Notes: generated from the sequence alone by a model not told the origin. DNA of 64,000 nucleotides from Novosphingobium sp. 17-62-19 (GCF_002256775.1 NZ_NCII01000007.1:38679-102678); one strand, 5' to 3'. Shown: positions 45,750 to 55,209, counted from the stretch's first letter. A program made the numbers and translations.

Positions 45750-46241
45750 TCAAACGGATTGGCGCGCCAAAGCTGCTCGCAGACCAATAGGAGTAATCAC
45801 AAAAGCGAGCCCTGCACCGTAGGCGACCTTCAAGGTCATTGCAGTGCTGTTCGCCAGGGACTCTACTCCCAACATCCAGGCAATGGCTCCAACTGACGAG
45901 CTGCCAAGCACCGCTGCGGTTAATGCGAGCAACAAAGCCCTAATGATGAGCGATCGCGGGAGGCGTGTGAGCTGATCCGACGACGTCAAGGTGCCAGCCC
46001 TGAGCTTTTTAGCTGTCAGAGCGCCAGGCACGAGCGTGCTCATCAGCGCGATCATGAAACTTTGAGGAAGGTAATCGAAGACCCACTGTCCAACCCCCCA
46101 CACCGCCACCGGATCATGTTCGCCAAAAACGAACCAAAAGAACCCGGCCGAAATCGCGGCATTTATGATCGTCGAAACAATTGTTTCACGGCGAATGTGT
46201 GCAATATGCACAACAGCCAGCGGTTCTGCATTTGCGTTCAT
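45750..46241 (-). CDS. Small polytopic membrane protein of unknown function
   Basis: A 163-residue protein from ATG 46241, which overlaps the hydrolase stop (TGATG). Four hydrophobic segments can be seen, near TIINAAISAGFFWFVFG, SFMIALMSTLVPGAL, SLIIRALLLALTAAVLG and TLKVAYGAGLAFVITPIG. I do not recognise a transporter family. Position between hydrolase and P450 suggests a role in substrate handling, which is inference. Confidence 0.7.
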   Translation of the reverse strand: MNANAEPLAVVHIAHIRRETIVSTIINAAISAGFFWFVFGEHDPVAVWGVGQWVFDYLPQSFMIALMSTLVPGALTAKKLRAGTLTSSDQLTRLPRSLIIRALLLALTAAVLGSSSVGAIAWMLGVESLANSTAMTLKVAYGAGLAFVITPIGLRAALARQSV

Positions 46242-47398
46242 CACGCCGTATATCCTCCCAATGTTTCAGCAAACCAGTCTGCGATGCAATCGCGACCGTA
46301 AGCCATGTTGTCGGCTCCGACATGCTCGACGCCACCTTCGTGGGAAGTAAAGATCACCTTCTCGCGACGCCGAGAATTGATCAGTTGGTCATAAAGGTCG
46401 TCAGCGTATCTTACGCTTATCTGCCGATCATTTCCGCCGTGTGTTACCAGAAATGGCACCCTTACGCGGTCCATATGACCGTTGAGGTTCATTTCCTCAG
46501 ACTTGGCAAGGAAATCGTCCATATCGCTTGCCCCGAAGGCCCACATGACGTGAGCCCAATAATGCGGGACGGGGTTTTCGCCTTCGCGTTTCAGACGTTG
46601 ATCCTGAACCTCGCGCCAATTGTGGTTAGCGCCCCAGACTGCACCGGAAGCGAAACGCGGTTCGTAAGCAACCGCTCGCGGCGCGAAATGTCCACCAAGG
46701 CTGATTCCGGTCATGCCGATGCGCTCGGGATCGACATCAACCTGAGCTTCCAACCAATCAACCGCCTTTGTTGCCCAGTGTTCACTATGTGGGTCTACTG
46801 GTAGTCCTTGCAGACGGAGGGCTTCACCACTCCCGGGCTGGTCAACGCACAGCGTCGAAATTCCGCGACGTGCCAAAGCTTCAGGCAAGCGCGACCAATA
46901 AAGCAACTCCTTGCAACTATCGAGGCCGTTGCAATAAACCACAACGGGGTGCGGTCCCGGCCCTGTTGCACGAGTGTAGAGCGCGGGCATAAACCCGTAT
47001 TTGAGCGGTATTTCAATCCGTTCGCGGTTGAGCTCCCCCAGACGTGTTGATTGCTCAAAGGCAGCCAATGCCTTGGCGTAAGTCTCGCCGCGACCGGGAT
47101 GACCATGCCCCTGCATTCTTTCGGCAGTAATCAGGTACAGAGATGCCCGTTCAAGTTTGTTGGAAGCACTAAATGCTCTTCCTCTCCGCTCATCCTCCGC
47201 CGCCAGATTGATAAGCTTTTCGCCCATTGCCGACCACTGCTTCATGAATTCGGGCGTGCCAGCATCCGCCCCCGACGCAGCGGCATCTCTAATTGGCTTG
47301 CACATATCGACGATTTCGCCAATCTGCCCTCCGCTTTCCATCGCGATGGCAACTGACAAGTTCCAGATATAATTTGGAAAATATTCGAAGAGGGCCAC
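46241..47398 (-). CDS. Alpha/beta hydrolase related to 2,6-dihydroxypseudooxynicotine / polyketide C-C hydrolases
   Basis: A 385-residue serine hydrolase: a helical N-terminal cap of about 130 residues, then the catalytic domain with nucleophile Ser233 in GISLGGH, Asp in THGGNDRQI and His359 in GGVEHVGADN. The large N-terminal helical region and PVVVYCNGLDSCKELLYW, IGMTGISLGGHFAPR match the FrsA/DHPON-hydrolase group, which cleaves C-C bonds next to aromatic rings or acts as an esterase. It starts 3 bp after the dioxygenase stop. A ring-cleavage product or aryl ketone is a reasonable substrate guess. Confidence 0.85.
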   Translation of the reverse strand: MALFEYFPNYIWNLSVAIAMESGGQIGEIVDMCKPIRDAAASGADAGTPEFMKQWSAMGEKLINLAAEDERRGRAFSASNKLERASLYLITAERMQGHGHPGRGETYAKALAAFEQSTRLGELNRERIEIPLKYGFMPALYTRATGPGPHPVVVYCNGLDSCKELLYWSRLPEALARRGISTLCVDQPGSGEALRLQGLPVDPHSEHWATKAVDWLEAQVDVDPERIGMTGISLGGHFAPRAVAYEPRFASGAVWGANHNWREVQDQRLKREGENPVPHYWAHVMWAFGASDMDDFLAKSEEMNLNGHMDRVRVPFLVTHGGNDRQISVRYADDLYDQLINSRRREKVIFTSHEGGVEHVGADNMAYGRDCIADWFAETLGGYTA

Positions 47399-47401
47399 TA
47401 C

Positions 47402-48304
47402 TCAGCCCTCCACCGCAACGAACAGACCAGGGTTGGGTGCCGGGTGAGGCATGGTCTGTGGCCCGCCAACACCGATGCCCCACTGGTCCATTACCAAGGG
47501 AGCAGGTACATGAACCTTGGCTTCATGGGTGTCGAAATCGACTTCCTCAAGATCCGCCGTGTATTCAACGGCAAAGCCAGCCGGCGTTACGAAATAGCTG
47601 AAAGCGTTGTTGCCAGCAGTGTGCCGTCCCGGGCCCCACTGAATTTCAGTGCCTTTCAACTTGAGCCGGTGCGCGCCCCGCATCATGTCATCGACCGACA
47701 GCATGTCATAGGCGACGTGGTTGAGGCATGGCGGTCCCGGCAGAATGGCAATTCGATGATGGGCCGAGTTGCAGCGCAAGAAGCACATGAAGTCGCCAAG
47801 CCAGTCCGAGATCTTGAATCCCAGAACATCTGTGAAGAATTGCACCAACTCCTGATGTTGTGGGCTGTGAAGCACGATATGGCTGATCTTGACCGGCAGG
47901 CCCTCCCAGTGCGCCAGACCTCGCTTGCCACCTCTTGCAACATCGCAGGAGATTTCAATCTGCAGCCCATCCGGCGAGAAGAATCGAAAGCCGTATCCGC
48001 CTCCAGGCGTGTTGAGCTCATGCGGCTCACATACCAAACTGCAACCGGCGGCGCGGGCCTTGTCGCAAAGTGTGTCCACATCGGAACGGGATGCGGCTGC
48101 TAATGAAATCACATCTAGGCGATTGGCTTCGGCCTTCCGGAGCCGAACGACGTGATGCTCATCATGTCCCTGGGTTTTTAACCAAGCCGTGTTGTTGTCT
48201 GAATCAACAAGTTCGAGACCGAAGGCGTCAACGTAGTAGTTCTTCTCTGCCTCGAATTCGACTACGCCATAACCGACGTAACGGATTTCAGTGACTCGGC
48301 TCAT
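47402..48304 (-). CDS. Type I extradiol (VOC-fold) ring-cleavage dioxygenase
   Basis: A 300-residue two-domain VOC protein. I chose ATG 48304 (MSRVTEIRYVGYGVVEF) behind AGAGGAAG; the longer open frame has no homology. The Fe(II) triad of type I extradiol enzymes is in place: His142 (KISHIVLHSP), His196 (CLNHVAYDM) and Glu247 (FAVEYTAD), with His230-type support in GPGRHTAGNN. It resembles 2,3-dihydroxybiphenyl 1,2-dioxygenases. It heads the operon dioxygenase-hydrolase-membrane protein-P450-cyclase'. The catechol substrate cannot be read from the sequence. Confidence 0.9.
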   Translation of the reverse strand: MSRVTEIRYVGYGVVEFEAEKNYYVDAFGLELVDSDNNTAWLKTQGHDEHHVVRLRKAEANRLDVISLAAASRSDVDTLCDKARAAGCSLVCEPHELNTPGGGYGFRFFSPDGLQIEISCDVARGGKRGLAHWEGLPVKISHIVLHSPQHQELVQFFTDVLGFKISDWLGDFMCFLRCNSAHHRIAILPGPPCLNHVAYDMLSVDDMMRGAHRLKLKGTEIQWGPGRHTAGNNAFSYFVTPAGFAVEYTADLEEVDFDTHEAKVHVPAPLVMDQWGIGVGGPQTMPHPAPNPGLFVAVEG

Positions 48305-48386
48305 TTGGCTTCCTCTTGATGCGTGAGCCGGTTTCCACCGAGCTCTCTGTTCGATTTTTTTGGCGAAGTATCTTTGCTTTGCGGTC

Positions 48387-49376
48387 TCAGAACGCATCAA
48401 GATCGTTGGCAATGACGACAGGGCCGGCGTAGCGGCTCGCAATGCGACGAACGTACCCCAACAGTTCTCCTGCTTTTGCTCCCGAAGCCACCACATGCGT
48501 AACGACCAAGGACTTTGCGCCCGAGCGCTTTGCAAGATCCCCCACGTCTTCGGGGGTCAAATGATGTCGCCTGAGATGTTCAGTCATCCCTGCCAACTGC
48601 GCATCAGACATGTCTGGCGTGTTGCGGCGAACATTGGCAACAGTGCGATCAACGTCGATCATCTCGGTGACCAACAGGTCGACGTTGCGAGCCAGTTCCT
48701 CAACAGCTGGGCTCGGCCCTGTATCTCCGGTGTAGACGATCGATCGATCTGGCAAATCAAACCGGAAGGACAGCGCCTTGAAGCGGCGATCCATTTCTGA
48801 TCCAGCGTGGAAGCTATAGTGCGTGTTCTGGCGCACGTGAACTTGTACATTGCCAACCGATGTCTGGGCTCGATCACTCAGCTCAATAACTTCCACGGTT
48901 TCGTCCGGACGGATTATGGCAGCACCGTCCAGGCCATAGCCGGCCTCCGCCGCGGGCTGCATTGAAGCCAAAATGCCGGCGACCAGCTGCTTGGTTCCAG
49001 GGGGGCCGAATATCTGGAGCTTTCCGGGTACATTGGTTTGATAGCGAAGGCCCAAAACTGCAGCCAACCCTCCAGCATGATCGAAATGCAGGTGGCTCAA
49101 AAATACCGCCTTAACCCGGGGCAAGCGAATGCCGGCTTTAGTCAATTGCCCGACGGTCGCGTCCCCGGTATCGACAAGCAATACATCATTGCCCGCCACT
49201 AGAACATTGGAGGGCTGTGAACGAACCGGATCAGTAACCGGCCCCCCCATCGTGCCTAAAGTGACAAACATGCTCGACTGTGTCGCCGGAATTGGACTGG
49301 CCTGCTGAGCCGAGGCGCTGGTTGACAAAAGCAAAGCGACGCACGCAGCAACATTTGCGCTGAATTTTCCAGACAT
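48387..49376 (-). CDS. Secreted metallo-beta-lactamase-fold hydrolase
   Basis: A 329-residue protein from ATG 49376 (MSGKFSANVAACVALLLSTSASA), with a signal peptide for periplasmic export. Zinc ligands: SHLHFDHAGG (His95, His97, Asp99, His100), and later YTGDTGPS and the C-terminal VVTHVV. The organisation resembles RNase Z/arylsulfatase-like MBL hydrolases of small molecules. It lies 82 bp upstream of the dioxygenase on the same strand, so may be co-transcribed. The substrate is unknown; a lactone or ester derived from the pathway would fit. Confidence 0.87.
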   Translation of the reverse strand: MSGKFSANVAACVALLLSTSASAQQASPIPATQSSMFVTLGTMGGPVTDPVRSQPSNVLVAGNDVLLVDTGDATVGQLTKAGIRLPRVKAVFLSHLHFDHAGGLAAVLGLRYQTNVPGKLQIFGPPGTKQLVAGILASMQPAAEAGYGLDGAAIIRPDETVEVIELSDRAQTSVGNVQVHVRQNTHYSFHAGSEMDRRFKALSFRFDLPDRSIVYTGDTGPSPAVEELARNVDLLVTEMIDVDRTVANVRRNTPDMSDAQLAGMTEHLRRHHLTPEDVGDLAKRSGAKSLVVTHVVASGAKAGELLGYVRRIASRYAGPVVIANDLDAF

Positions 49377-49531
49377 ACCGGCTCCCGAATCTGTATGAGG
49401 TTTGCCGCCTGGATACACATCCTGCATGTACCGGCGACGAATCTCATTTTGGCCTTACCACTTTGCAGGCCGCGTTGGGTTCAGGCAAATTCTTAGTTTT
49501 TGTTCCTTTCCATTCATGGTATTGATACTGA

Positions 49532-50443
49532 ATGCGTCTCGACAAATTCGATCTGAACCTCCTCATCGCGTTGAATGTCTTGCTCGAGGAGCAAAGCGTC
49601 ACTCGTTCTGCCGAGCGCATGAACCTGACTCAATCAGCGATGAGCGCTGCCTTGGGACGGCTTCGTGCAGCACTGAATGATGAACTGCTCACGCCGCATG
49701 GCCGCAAAATGCTGATAACGCCGCATGCACGGGCGCTCGCACCGCAAGTGGCTGAAGCGATTCAGACGCTGAGGACTTTGGTTTCGGGAGCGACAGCGTT
49801 TGACCCTGCCACGTCCGATCGACGCTTTGAGATTGCCGCATCGGACTACATAACGACCGTGCTCATCGCCCCCATTCTCCCGCAGCTGAAGCGTGAGGCG
49901 CCAAATATTCAAATCAACCTATCGCTTCCTACCAATTTGAGTCATGGCGAATTGAGTGACGGGAAATTAGATTTTCTTCTTACACCGGAGCAGTTTTTAA
50001 GTTCCGATCACCCAAAGGTTCTTCTTTTCGATGAGAGTCATGTTGTCGTAGGCTGGGTAGAGAACCCTGTTTTCGATCACCCATTAACCGAAGACGCTTA
50101 TTTTTCGTGTGGTCATGTCGCAGTTCGAATCACAGGTGCGCCAACCTTTATAGAAAAGCATATGACAGATTTGCAGGAACACCGCAGGATCGAGATATAT
50201 GCACCATCCTTTTCTCAAGTCCCATGGCTGTTGCCGGGGACTTCACATCTGGCGCTGATGCATCGAAGGCTGGCCGAAGTGTTTGTTCCTTTGTTGCCCT
50301 TGAAATTCGTTGATCCGCCATTTCCCGTTCCCGCGATGCGCGAAATGATCCAATACCACGGGGCCCGAACCAGCGATGCAGGATTGCAATGGCTGCTCTC
50401 AAAATTTCTATTGGCTGCAGGACAGGGAACAGATCCGAAATAG
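49532..50443 (+). CDS. LysR-family regulator (NodD/NahR-like)
   Basis: A 303-residue regulator from ATG 49532. The N-terminus RLDKFDLNLLIALNVLLEEQSVTRSAERMNLTQSAMSAALGRLR is typical of the NodD/NahR/LinR branch that responds to aromatic ligands. It is divergent from the MBL-dioxygenase operon across 155 bp, the classic layout for a LysR regulator of a catabolic operon. Codon use is relatively AT-rich compared with the housekeeping genes. Confidence 0.9.
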   Translation: MRLDKFDLNLLIALNVLLEEQSVTRSAERMNLTQSAMSAALGRLRAALNDELLTPHGRKMLITPHARALAPQVAEAIQTLRTLVSGATAFDPATSDRRFEIAASDYITTVLIAPILPQLKREAPNIQINLSLPTNLSHGELSDGKLDFLLTPEQFLSSDHPKVLLFDESHVVVGWVENPVFDHPLTEDAYFSCGHVAVRITGAPTFIEKHMTDLQEHRRIEIYAPSFSQVPWLLPGTSHLALMHRRLAEVFVPLLPLKFVDPPFPVPAMREMIQYHGARTSDAGLQWLLSKFLLAAGQGTDPK

Positions 50444-50550
50444 CAATTCCATTCATGAGTTATCATAAAATTAATTCACACGATCGATTGCTCTAGATCA
50501 AGAAGGGCTCGGCCTATTCCTGCAATCTCCGTCTGGCAAGGAGATTGAAG

Positions 50551-51549
50551 ATGATTGCAGGTATTAGAAGATTGGTTTTTCACGTTGACGATGTTGCGTG
50601 GTGCGAACGATTTTTCGTCGACTATGGTCTCGCGCTCCAAAGCTCATCTGAAAAGCGCTCAAGCCTGATTGCATTTGACGGTAGCGAAGTTCTCCTGCTC
50701 GACAAGAAGTCCGTTACGGTCATGCCGGGCGCCAAGCAAACAGGTATCGGAGTTCATGAGTGCGTTTGGTACGTGCAGGATGTCTCTGCGTTGCAGCGTA
50801 TTCGGAAGTCACTGGAAATCGATCATCAGATTGCAACTGATGAAGAAGGTATCTTGCATTTCGTAACGCCCTTTGGGCAATTGATCGGGATCCAGGTTTG
50901 GTCTCCAAGGTCTGTTTATGGCGCGCCCTCGCCAAGCAATACACCGGGTTCAATTGGGCGCTTAAATCAGCCGCGCAAATGGTTGACGCGACCTCTCCCG
51001 AAACGGATTCACCACTGCGTATGGACATTCCCTGATGTGCAGGAAGCGCTGGATTACTACCGAGATCGCCTAGGATTCCGAGTGACCGATGTGCAAAAGG
51101 GCTTTGGCGTTTATATTCGCGCACCTGGAGCATATGAACACCACAGCGTCTTCCTGGCGGATGCGAATGCCAAGATGCCTGGCTTCGATGGATCACTCAA
51201 GTTCCACCATGCCAATTTCGAGCTTGAGGACATCGACGAGATCATGGTCGGCAAGAACTGGCTGGATCGCAAAGGATATGATTTCAGCGGGAATTGGGGG
51301 CTAGGCCGACACCGCCTGACCAGCGCTGCGTTCCTTTACCTCAATGTTCCGCAACTCGGCGGCGATATGGAATACGGCGCAGACTGTGATTGCGTCGATG
51401 ATGGTTGGAAGCCGAGAGTTTGGGACGGTGCATTCGGTACGGCAATATATATGCACGAACTGCCGCATTGGATGATGGATGAGCCCAACTGGGACGTATC
51501 GTTCGCGCGCGACGATCAGCTTAGATTTCTCCCAGCCGAAAATGTCTAG
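50551..51549 (+). CDS. VOC-family extradiol dioxygenase-like protein
   Basis: A 332-residue two-domain VOC protein. I chose ATG 50551 because AAGGAG lies seven bases upstream; the in-frame TTG at 50545 overlaps that spacing. Likely Fe ligands: His154 or 155 (IHHCVWTFPD), His219 or 220 (FHHANFELED) and Glu274 (GDMEYGADCD). It shares little with the dioxygenase at 47402-48304 and may act on a different pathway intermediate. It is downstream of and on the same strand as the LysR gene. Confidence 0.85.
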   Translation: MIAGIRRLVFHVDDVAWCERFFVDYGLALQSSSEKRSSLIAFDGSEVLLLDKKSVTVMPGAKQTGIGVHECVWYVQDVSALQRIRKSLEIDHQIATDEEGILHFVTPFGQLIGIQVWSPRSVYGAPSPSNTPGSIGRLNQPRKWLTRPLPKRIHHCVWTFPDVQEALDYYRDRLGFRVTDVQKGFGVYIRAPGAYEHHSVFLADANAKMPGFDGSLKFHHANFELEDIDEIMVGKNWLDRKGYDFSGNWGLGRHRLTSAAFLYLNVPQLGGDMEYGADCDCVDDGWKPRVWDGAFGTAIYMHELPHWMMDEPNWDVSFARDDQLRFLPAENV

Positions 51550-51555
51550 AGCGTC

Positions 51556-51588
51556 GAGCCGATCGAGGCATCTTGCCTTGGTCGGCTC
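51556..51588. terminator. Hairpin between convergent genes, possible bidirectional terminator
   Basis: GAGCCGA (51556-51562) pairs with TCGGCTC (51582-51588), with an inner AGGCA/TGCCT stem and TCT loop. It lies between two convergent genes. A T-tract is lacking, so efficiency is uncertain. Confidence 0.5.
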
Positions 51589-51641
51589 AACAGCGCGGCG
51601 GCCGCGACGAAACTTGGATCGATCACTTCCCCCACAAACCC

Positions 51642-52607
51642 TTAGGCAGATCGCACGCAACGAAAGCCTATGTGGCTCGTCGTGCTATCGATGGCTTCTC
51701 CTTGCCGAGCTGCCGGACGGTAGCGCTGACAATAATTGTCAGCGCAGAGATGCGACCCTCCTTTGATCACTTTTCGAGGAATCTTGAGACTAGGCGAACA
51801 CGGGTCGAAGCTTGCAGCACGGGTCGCGCCTCGGGGATTTTCTATTACGCAACAAGCGCCAGCATGGCGCTTGTTGACCGGCTTTGGTTCAGAATACCAG
51901 TCGTCGGTCCATTCCCAAACATTGCCGGCCATATCGTAGAGGCCGTAATCATTTGGAGGAAAGTGCCTGACAGGACTCGTGCGGAGCCAGCCGTCCTGGA
52001 CCGTATTCTCGTAAGGAAACCTTCCCTGCCAGTAGTTGGCGAGCATCGCACCGCCCGGAGCCAATTCATCACCCCAGATAAACTCACGGCCCTCGTGTCC
52101 ACCGCGTGCGGCGTACTCATGTTCTGCCTCACTTGGCAGACGCTTGTCTGCCCAATCAGCAAATGCCTGCGCATCGCGGTGGGCAACATGCACGACGGGA
52201 TGGTCCATCAAATCGTCGATATTGCTTCCGGGTCCAAGCGGATGCCGCCAATCTGCTCCGTGTACAAAGGACCACCATTGGCTCCAGTCGTGCATTGCAA
52301 CAGGATTCTCAGCCCCGGTGAATACCAATGACCCAGCCTTGGCCATTGCAGGATCCAAACCAGGATAGTCCTTTGGATCAGGCGGGATTTCAGCGAAGGT
52401 GACAAAGCCCGTTGCCTCAACAAACTCAGCAAACTGGGCGTTGGTCACCGGAGCTTCATCTATCCAGAAGCTGTCGACCTTTACGCGGCGTGTCGGCTGC
52501 TCCTCCGGGTAAAACGCAGTAGAACCCATGGTGAAGATGCCTTCTGAAATGAGACGCATCCCATTTGCTACATCGTCCGCACCCGTTCTCGCCGCTTTCT
52601 CATTCAT
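51642..52607 (-). CDS. Formylglycine-generating enzyme (SUMF1/FGE) family protein
   Basis: A 321-residue protein from ATG 52607 with the full FGE-sulfatase fold: GMRLISEGIFTMGS, DEAPVTNAQFAEFVEATGF, RLPSEAEHEYAARGG, NDYGLYDMAGNVWEWTDDWY and GGSHLCADNYCQRYRPAAR. The C-x4-C pair (Cys288, Cys293) matches the copper-binding catalytic cysteines of aerobic FGE, which oxidises a sulfatase Cys to formylglycine. No sulfatase gene is in the window. It lies downstream of the TonB receptor but behind a terminator. Confidence 0.88.
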   Translation of the reverse strand: MNEKAARTGADDVANGMRLISEGIFTMGSTAFYPEEQPTRRVKVDSFWIDEAPVTNAQFAEFVEATGFVTFAEIPPDPKDYPGLDPAMAKAGSLVFTGAENPVAMHDWSQWWSFVHGADWRHPLGPGSNIDDLMDHPVVHVAHRDAQAFADWADKRLPSEAEHEYAARGGHEGREFIWGDELAPGGAMLANYWQGRFPYENTVQDGWLRTSPVRHFPPNDYGLYDMAGNVWEWTDDWYSEPKPVNKRHAGACCVIENPRGATRAASFDPCSPSLKIPRKVIKGGSHLCADNYCQRYRPAARQGEAIDSTTSHIGFRCVRSA

Positions 52608-52685
52608 CTGTCAAACGACCCCATCGTTTGCATTGACTGCACCGGACGAGCCAAAATCGGCTGTGTCTGTTTCAACCAATAGCTC

Positions 52686-52720
52686 AAAAAGCGCTGGCCC
52701 GGAACAACCTCCGGGCCAGC
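52686..52720 (-). terminator. Rho-independent terminator of the TonB receptor gene
   Basis: Perfect 11-bp stem, arms at 52693-52703 and 52710-52720 (GCTGGCCCGGA on the plus strand), with a 6-base loop. On the minus strand it is followed by a T-tract (complement of 52686-52690). Confidence 0.88.
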
Positions 52721-52739
52721 CTCCTCGACTTCGATGATA

Positions 52740-55097
52740 TCAGAACTGCAGTGAAGCCTGGATACCGACTTGCCGGATCGAACGATTGCTCTGGACAACG
52801 CTCTCGACGAGGAGACCGGCACCAGCACCAGCTCGGCCATCAGGGATCTGTGCGCTGATGCCGGCAAGGTTGCTCGGATCGTTAGTGCTGCCGATATTGT
52901 CAGCAAACACCGCAAGGCTCCATGACTTATCAACTCGGACGCCGATACGGCCGCCGAACACAGCGTGCGCCTTGTAGACATAGTCTTGCGACCCGCCGCC
53001 CGTTCCCAACCGCATCTTCGACAGGTAGTTCATATCGAGCGAAATGAAGCCCTCAAGCTTGTCCCCAAGCGGAACTGAATAATCCGTGCCGATTGTCGCA
53101 GCAAAACGCGGAGCCAGCATGAGCTGCTGACCAGCAAGCGACGAACCGTCATCGGCTAGGTATCCAGTCGGATACTTGACCACATTATAGGTAGCGTTGG
53201 CATTGATAGTCCAATTTGGCGACAAACGACCAAACAGATCGAATTCAAAGCCCTTGCTCGTGATGCCATCGATATTCTGCGGATTGCAGGTAGGCGTGAA
53301 TGCGATCGCATCCATCACGCAAAACGTGGTCTGGTAGCCATCTATCTTTGAATAGAAGCCAGCGAGGTTCAGATTGAGCTTGCGATCAAACAGACTGGTT
53401 TTGATACCCACTTCATAGGTTGTTGGCTTTTCGGGGAAGACCACCTGCGCAGGCCGGTTGTTCTGAATCGGCGCAATCTGCGCAGCCTTGTAACCGGTTG
53501 CCACCGTGCCATAAAGCATCGTGTCCTGCGCCACATCGTAAGTGGCGCCAGCACGCCACATCACGTGCGTATCGCTATACGAAAGGTCAGAGGTCAGCGC
53601 GTTCTGAAAACCGTCCAGATGGGTTTTCGAGCTTGAAACGCGCAGGCCGGCAAAGGCTGTGAACCCGTCTCGTTGATAACGGACTTCACCGAAACCTGAG
53701 AGATTGTCACTTGTGTAGTCCTGTCCGTTGGTTTGGGCGCGAAGGGTGAAAGTTGCGCAGCGCGCATCAGTCTGTACCGGCCAGCACGTAGCGATCGGAT
53801 TACTGCCTCGGAAATTGTAATCGCGACCAAATGCTCCAGCAAGACTACCGCCACGGGCATAGACGGTGCTGCGCAAGTAAAATCCGCCAAGTGTTAGAGA
53901 AACTGGACGATTTGGGTCAGTTGCGGCTCGAAACTCCTGGGTGAACTGCGTATAGTTCGTGATGCCCCCGCTCTGCTGCTCCGTCGAACCCAACGCACTC
54001 ATCACGTTGTCGATGTCACTTCCTGTGTCGGAGTCCAGCTTGCGGTATGCAGTAATTGATGTCAGCGAAACATCGCCACCATCATAGTTCAGTTGAAGGG
54101 AATAACCCTGCGTGACGAACTTGTTGAGCGAATTTCCGTCACTGCAATTTTCCATGTTCTCGATTGACGGTGTAAGACCGCAGGCCGCGTAGATTGCCGC
54201 GCTCCGAGAGGCGGTAGTGTTATTCGTCAAGTCGGTGGTGACAACCGTGGCGGGTGACACACCCGCAGCCGATGTCGTGGTATTGCGAATGACGCGCCAA
54301 ACGGTCGGAAACCCACCGCCCCGATCGCTCGCATTATAGGCGTATTCCGCGATGGCATCGACAGAAAGATCACCAATATCCGTCTTGAAACGACCACGCA
54401 CCCCCCACTCACGAAGACGATCTTTACGTCCGTCGAAGGCATTCTCGATGACGCCCTGGGTTTCCCCCAGATAGCCGCTGACACGCACACCGGCCTTGCC
54501 TGCAATCGGAATGTTCAGTGAAAGTCGACCGAGCTGGCGTCCATATTCCGAACCAAGAGTGCCGTCATCACTGACCTGCACCGAAACCTTACCTGAAAAA
54601 TCGTTGTAATTTGGCGCTTTCGTTGTGATGTTGACCACGCCAGCCGAGACGCTCTGCCCGAACAAGGTGCCTTGCGGACCGCGCAGCACTTCAAGCCGCT
54701 CGATATCATCCAGGTTTCGAGTGTTGGTCAGCCCCTGAACCACCCCGTCCACAACGAAACCGACCGAAGGTTCAGCCGAGCGTCCGCGCGAATACGTACC
54801 AATACCGCGGATGTATGCTCCGCCACCCGTCGTCGCCGGCGTCTGATGCAGCTGGAGCGCTGATGACACGCGCGCCAGGTCGGAAATGTTATTGATGCGT
54901 TGCTGATCAAGCTGCGTCCCGCTAACCACCGTCACTGAAATCGGGACGTCTTGCACACTTTCTGCGCGGCGCTGGGCGGTGACGATGATCTCACCCGAGT
55001 CCGCACCCTCGTCCGCACCGGTGGACTGCGCTAAAGCCGGGCTGGCTAGCGACAAAAAACTGGCAGAAACCAGCAAAGTGGTCGAAAATTTGATCAT
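52740..55097 (-). CDS. TonB-dependent outer-membrane receptor
   Basis: A 785-residue receptor from ATG 55097 with a signal peptide (cleavage after ALAQ). The plug domain has a TonB-box-like GEIIVTAQRR and VQDVPISVTVVSG, the pattern of sphingomonad catabolic receptors. IERLEVLRGPQGTLFGQSVSAGVVNITTK is the conserved plug motif. The barrel ends in Phe (QASLQF). It likely imports a large or poorly soluble substrate of the adjacent catabolic block. The ligand is unknown. Confidence 0.94.
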   Translation of the reverse strand: MIKFSTTLLVSASFLSLASPALAQSTGADEGADSGEIIVTAQRRAESVQDVPISVTVVSGTQLDQQRINNISDLARVSSALQLHQTPATTGGGAYIRGIGTYSRGRSAEPSVGFVVDGVVQGLTNTRNLDDIERLEVLRGPQGTLFGQSVSAGVVNITTKAPNYNDFSGKVSVQVSDDGTLGSEYGRQLGRLSLNIPIAGKAGVRVSGYLGETQGVIENAFDGRKDRLREWGVRGRFKTDIGDLSVDAIAEYAYNASDRGGGFPTVWRVIRNTTTSAAGVSPATVVTTDLTNNTTASRSAAIYAACGLTPSIENMENCSDGNSLNKFVTQGYSLQLNYDGGDVSLTSITAYRKLDSDTGSDIDNVMSALGSTEQQSGGITNYTQFTQEFRAATDPNRPVSLTLGGFYLRSTVYARGGSLAGAFGRDYNFRGSNPIATCWPVQTDARCATFTLRAQTNGQDYTSDNLSGFGEVRYQRDGFTAFAGLRVSSSKTHLDGFQNALTSDLSYSDTHVMWRAGATYDVAQDTMLYGTVATGYKAAQIAPIQNNRPAQVVFPEKPTTYEVGIKTSLFDRKLNLNLAGFYSKIDGYQTTFCVMDAIAFTPTCNPQNIDGITSKGFEFDLFGRLSPNWTINANATYNVVKYPTGYLADDGSSLAGQQLMLAPRFAATIGTDYSVPLGDKLEGFISLDMNYLSKMRLGTGGGSQDYVYKAHAVFGGRIGVRVDKSWSLAVFADNIGSTNDPSNLAGISAQIPDGRAGAGAGLLVESVVQSNRSIRQVGIQASLQF

Positions 55098-55191
55098 CGT
55101 GATCCTCCCTGAGAGCTTGCAGCCTAGTGGCTGGCAAATTGGTCAATCCAGTTTATTGCACATCAGGATCCATCGATGCAACGCCATTTCA

Positions 55192-55209
55192 TTGATGGGT
55201 ATCCATCAA
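55192..55209. promoter_or_regulatory. Inverted repeat upstream of the GH2 gene, possible operator
   Basis: TTGATGG (55192-55198) and CCATCAA (55203-55209) form a perfect 7-bp dyad with a 4-base centre, between the divergent TonB receptor and GH2 fragment. No matching regulator is adjacent. Confidence 0.45.
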
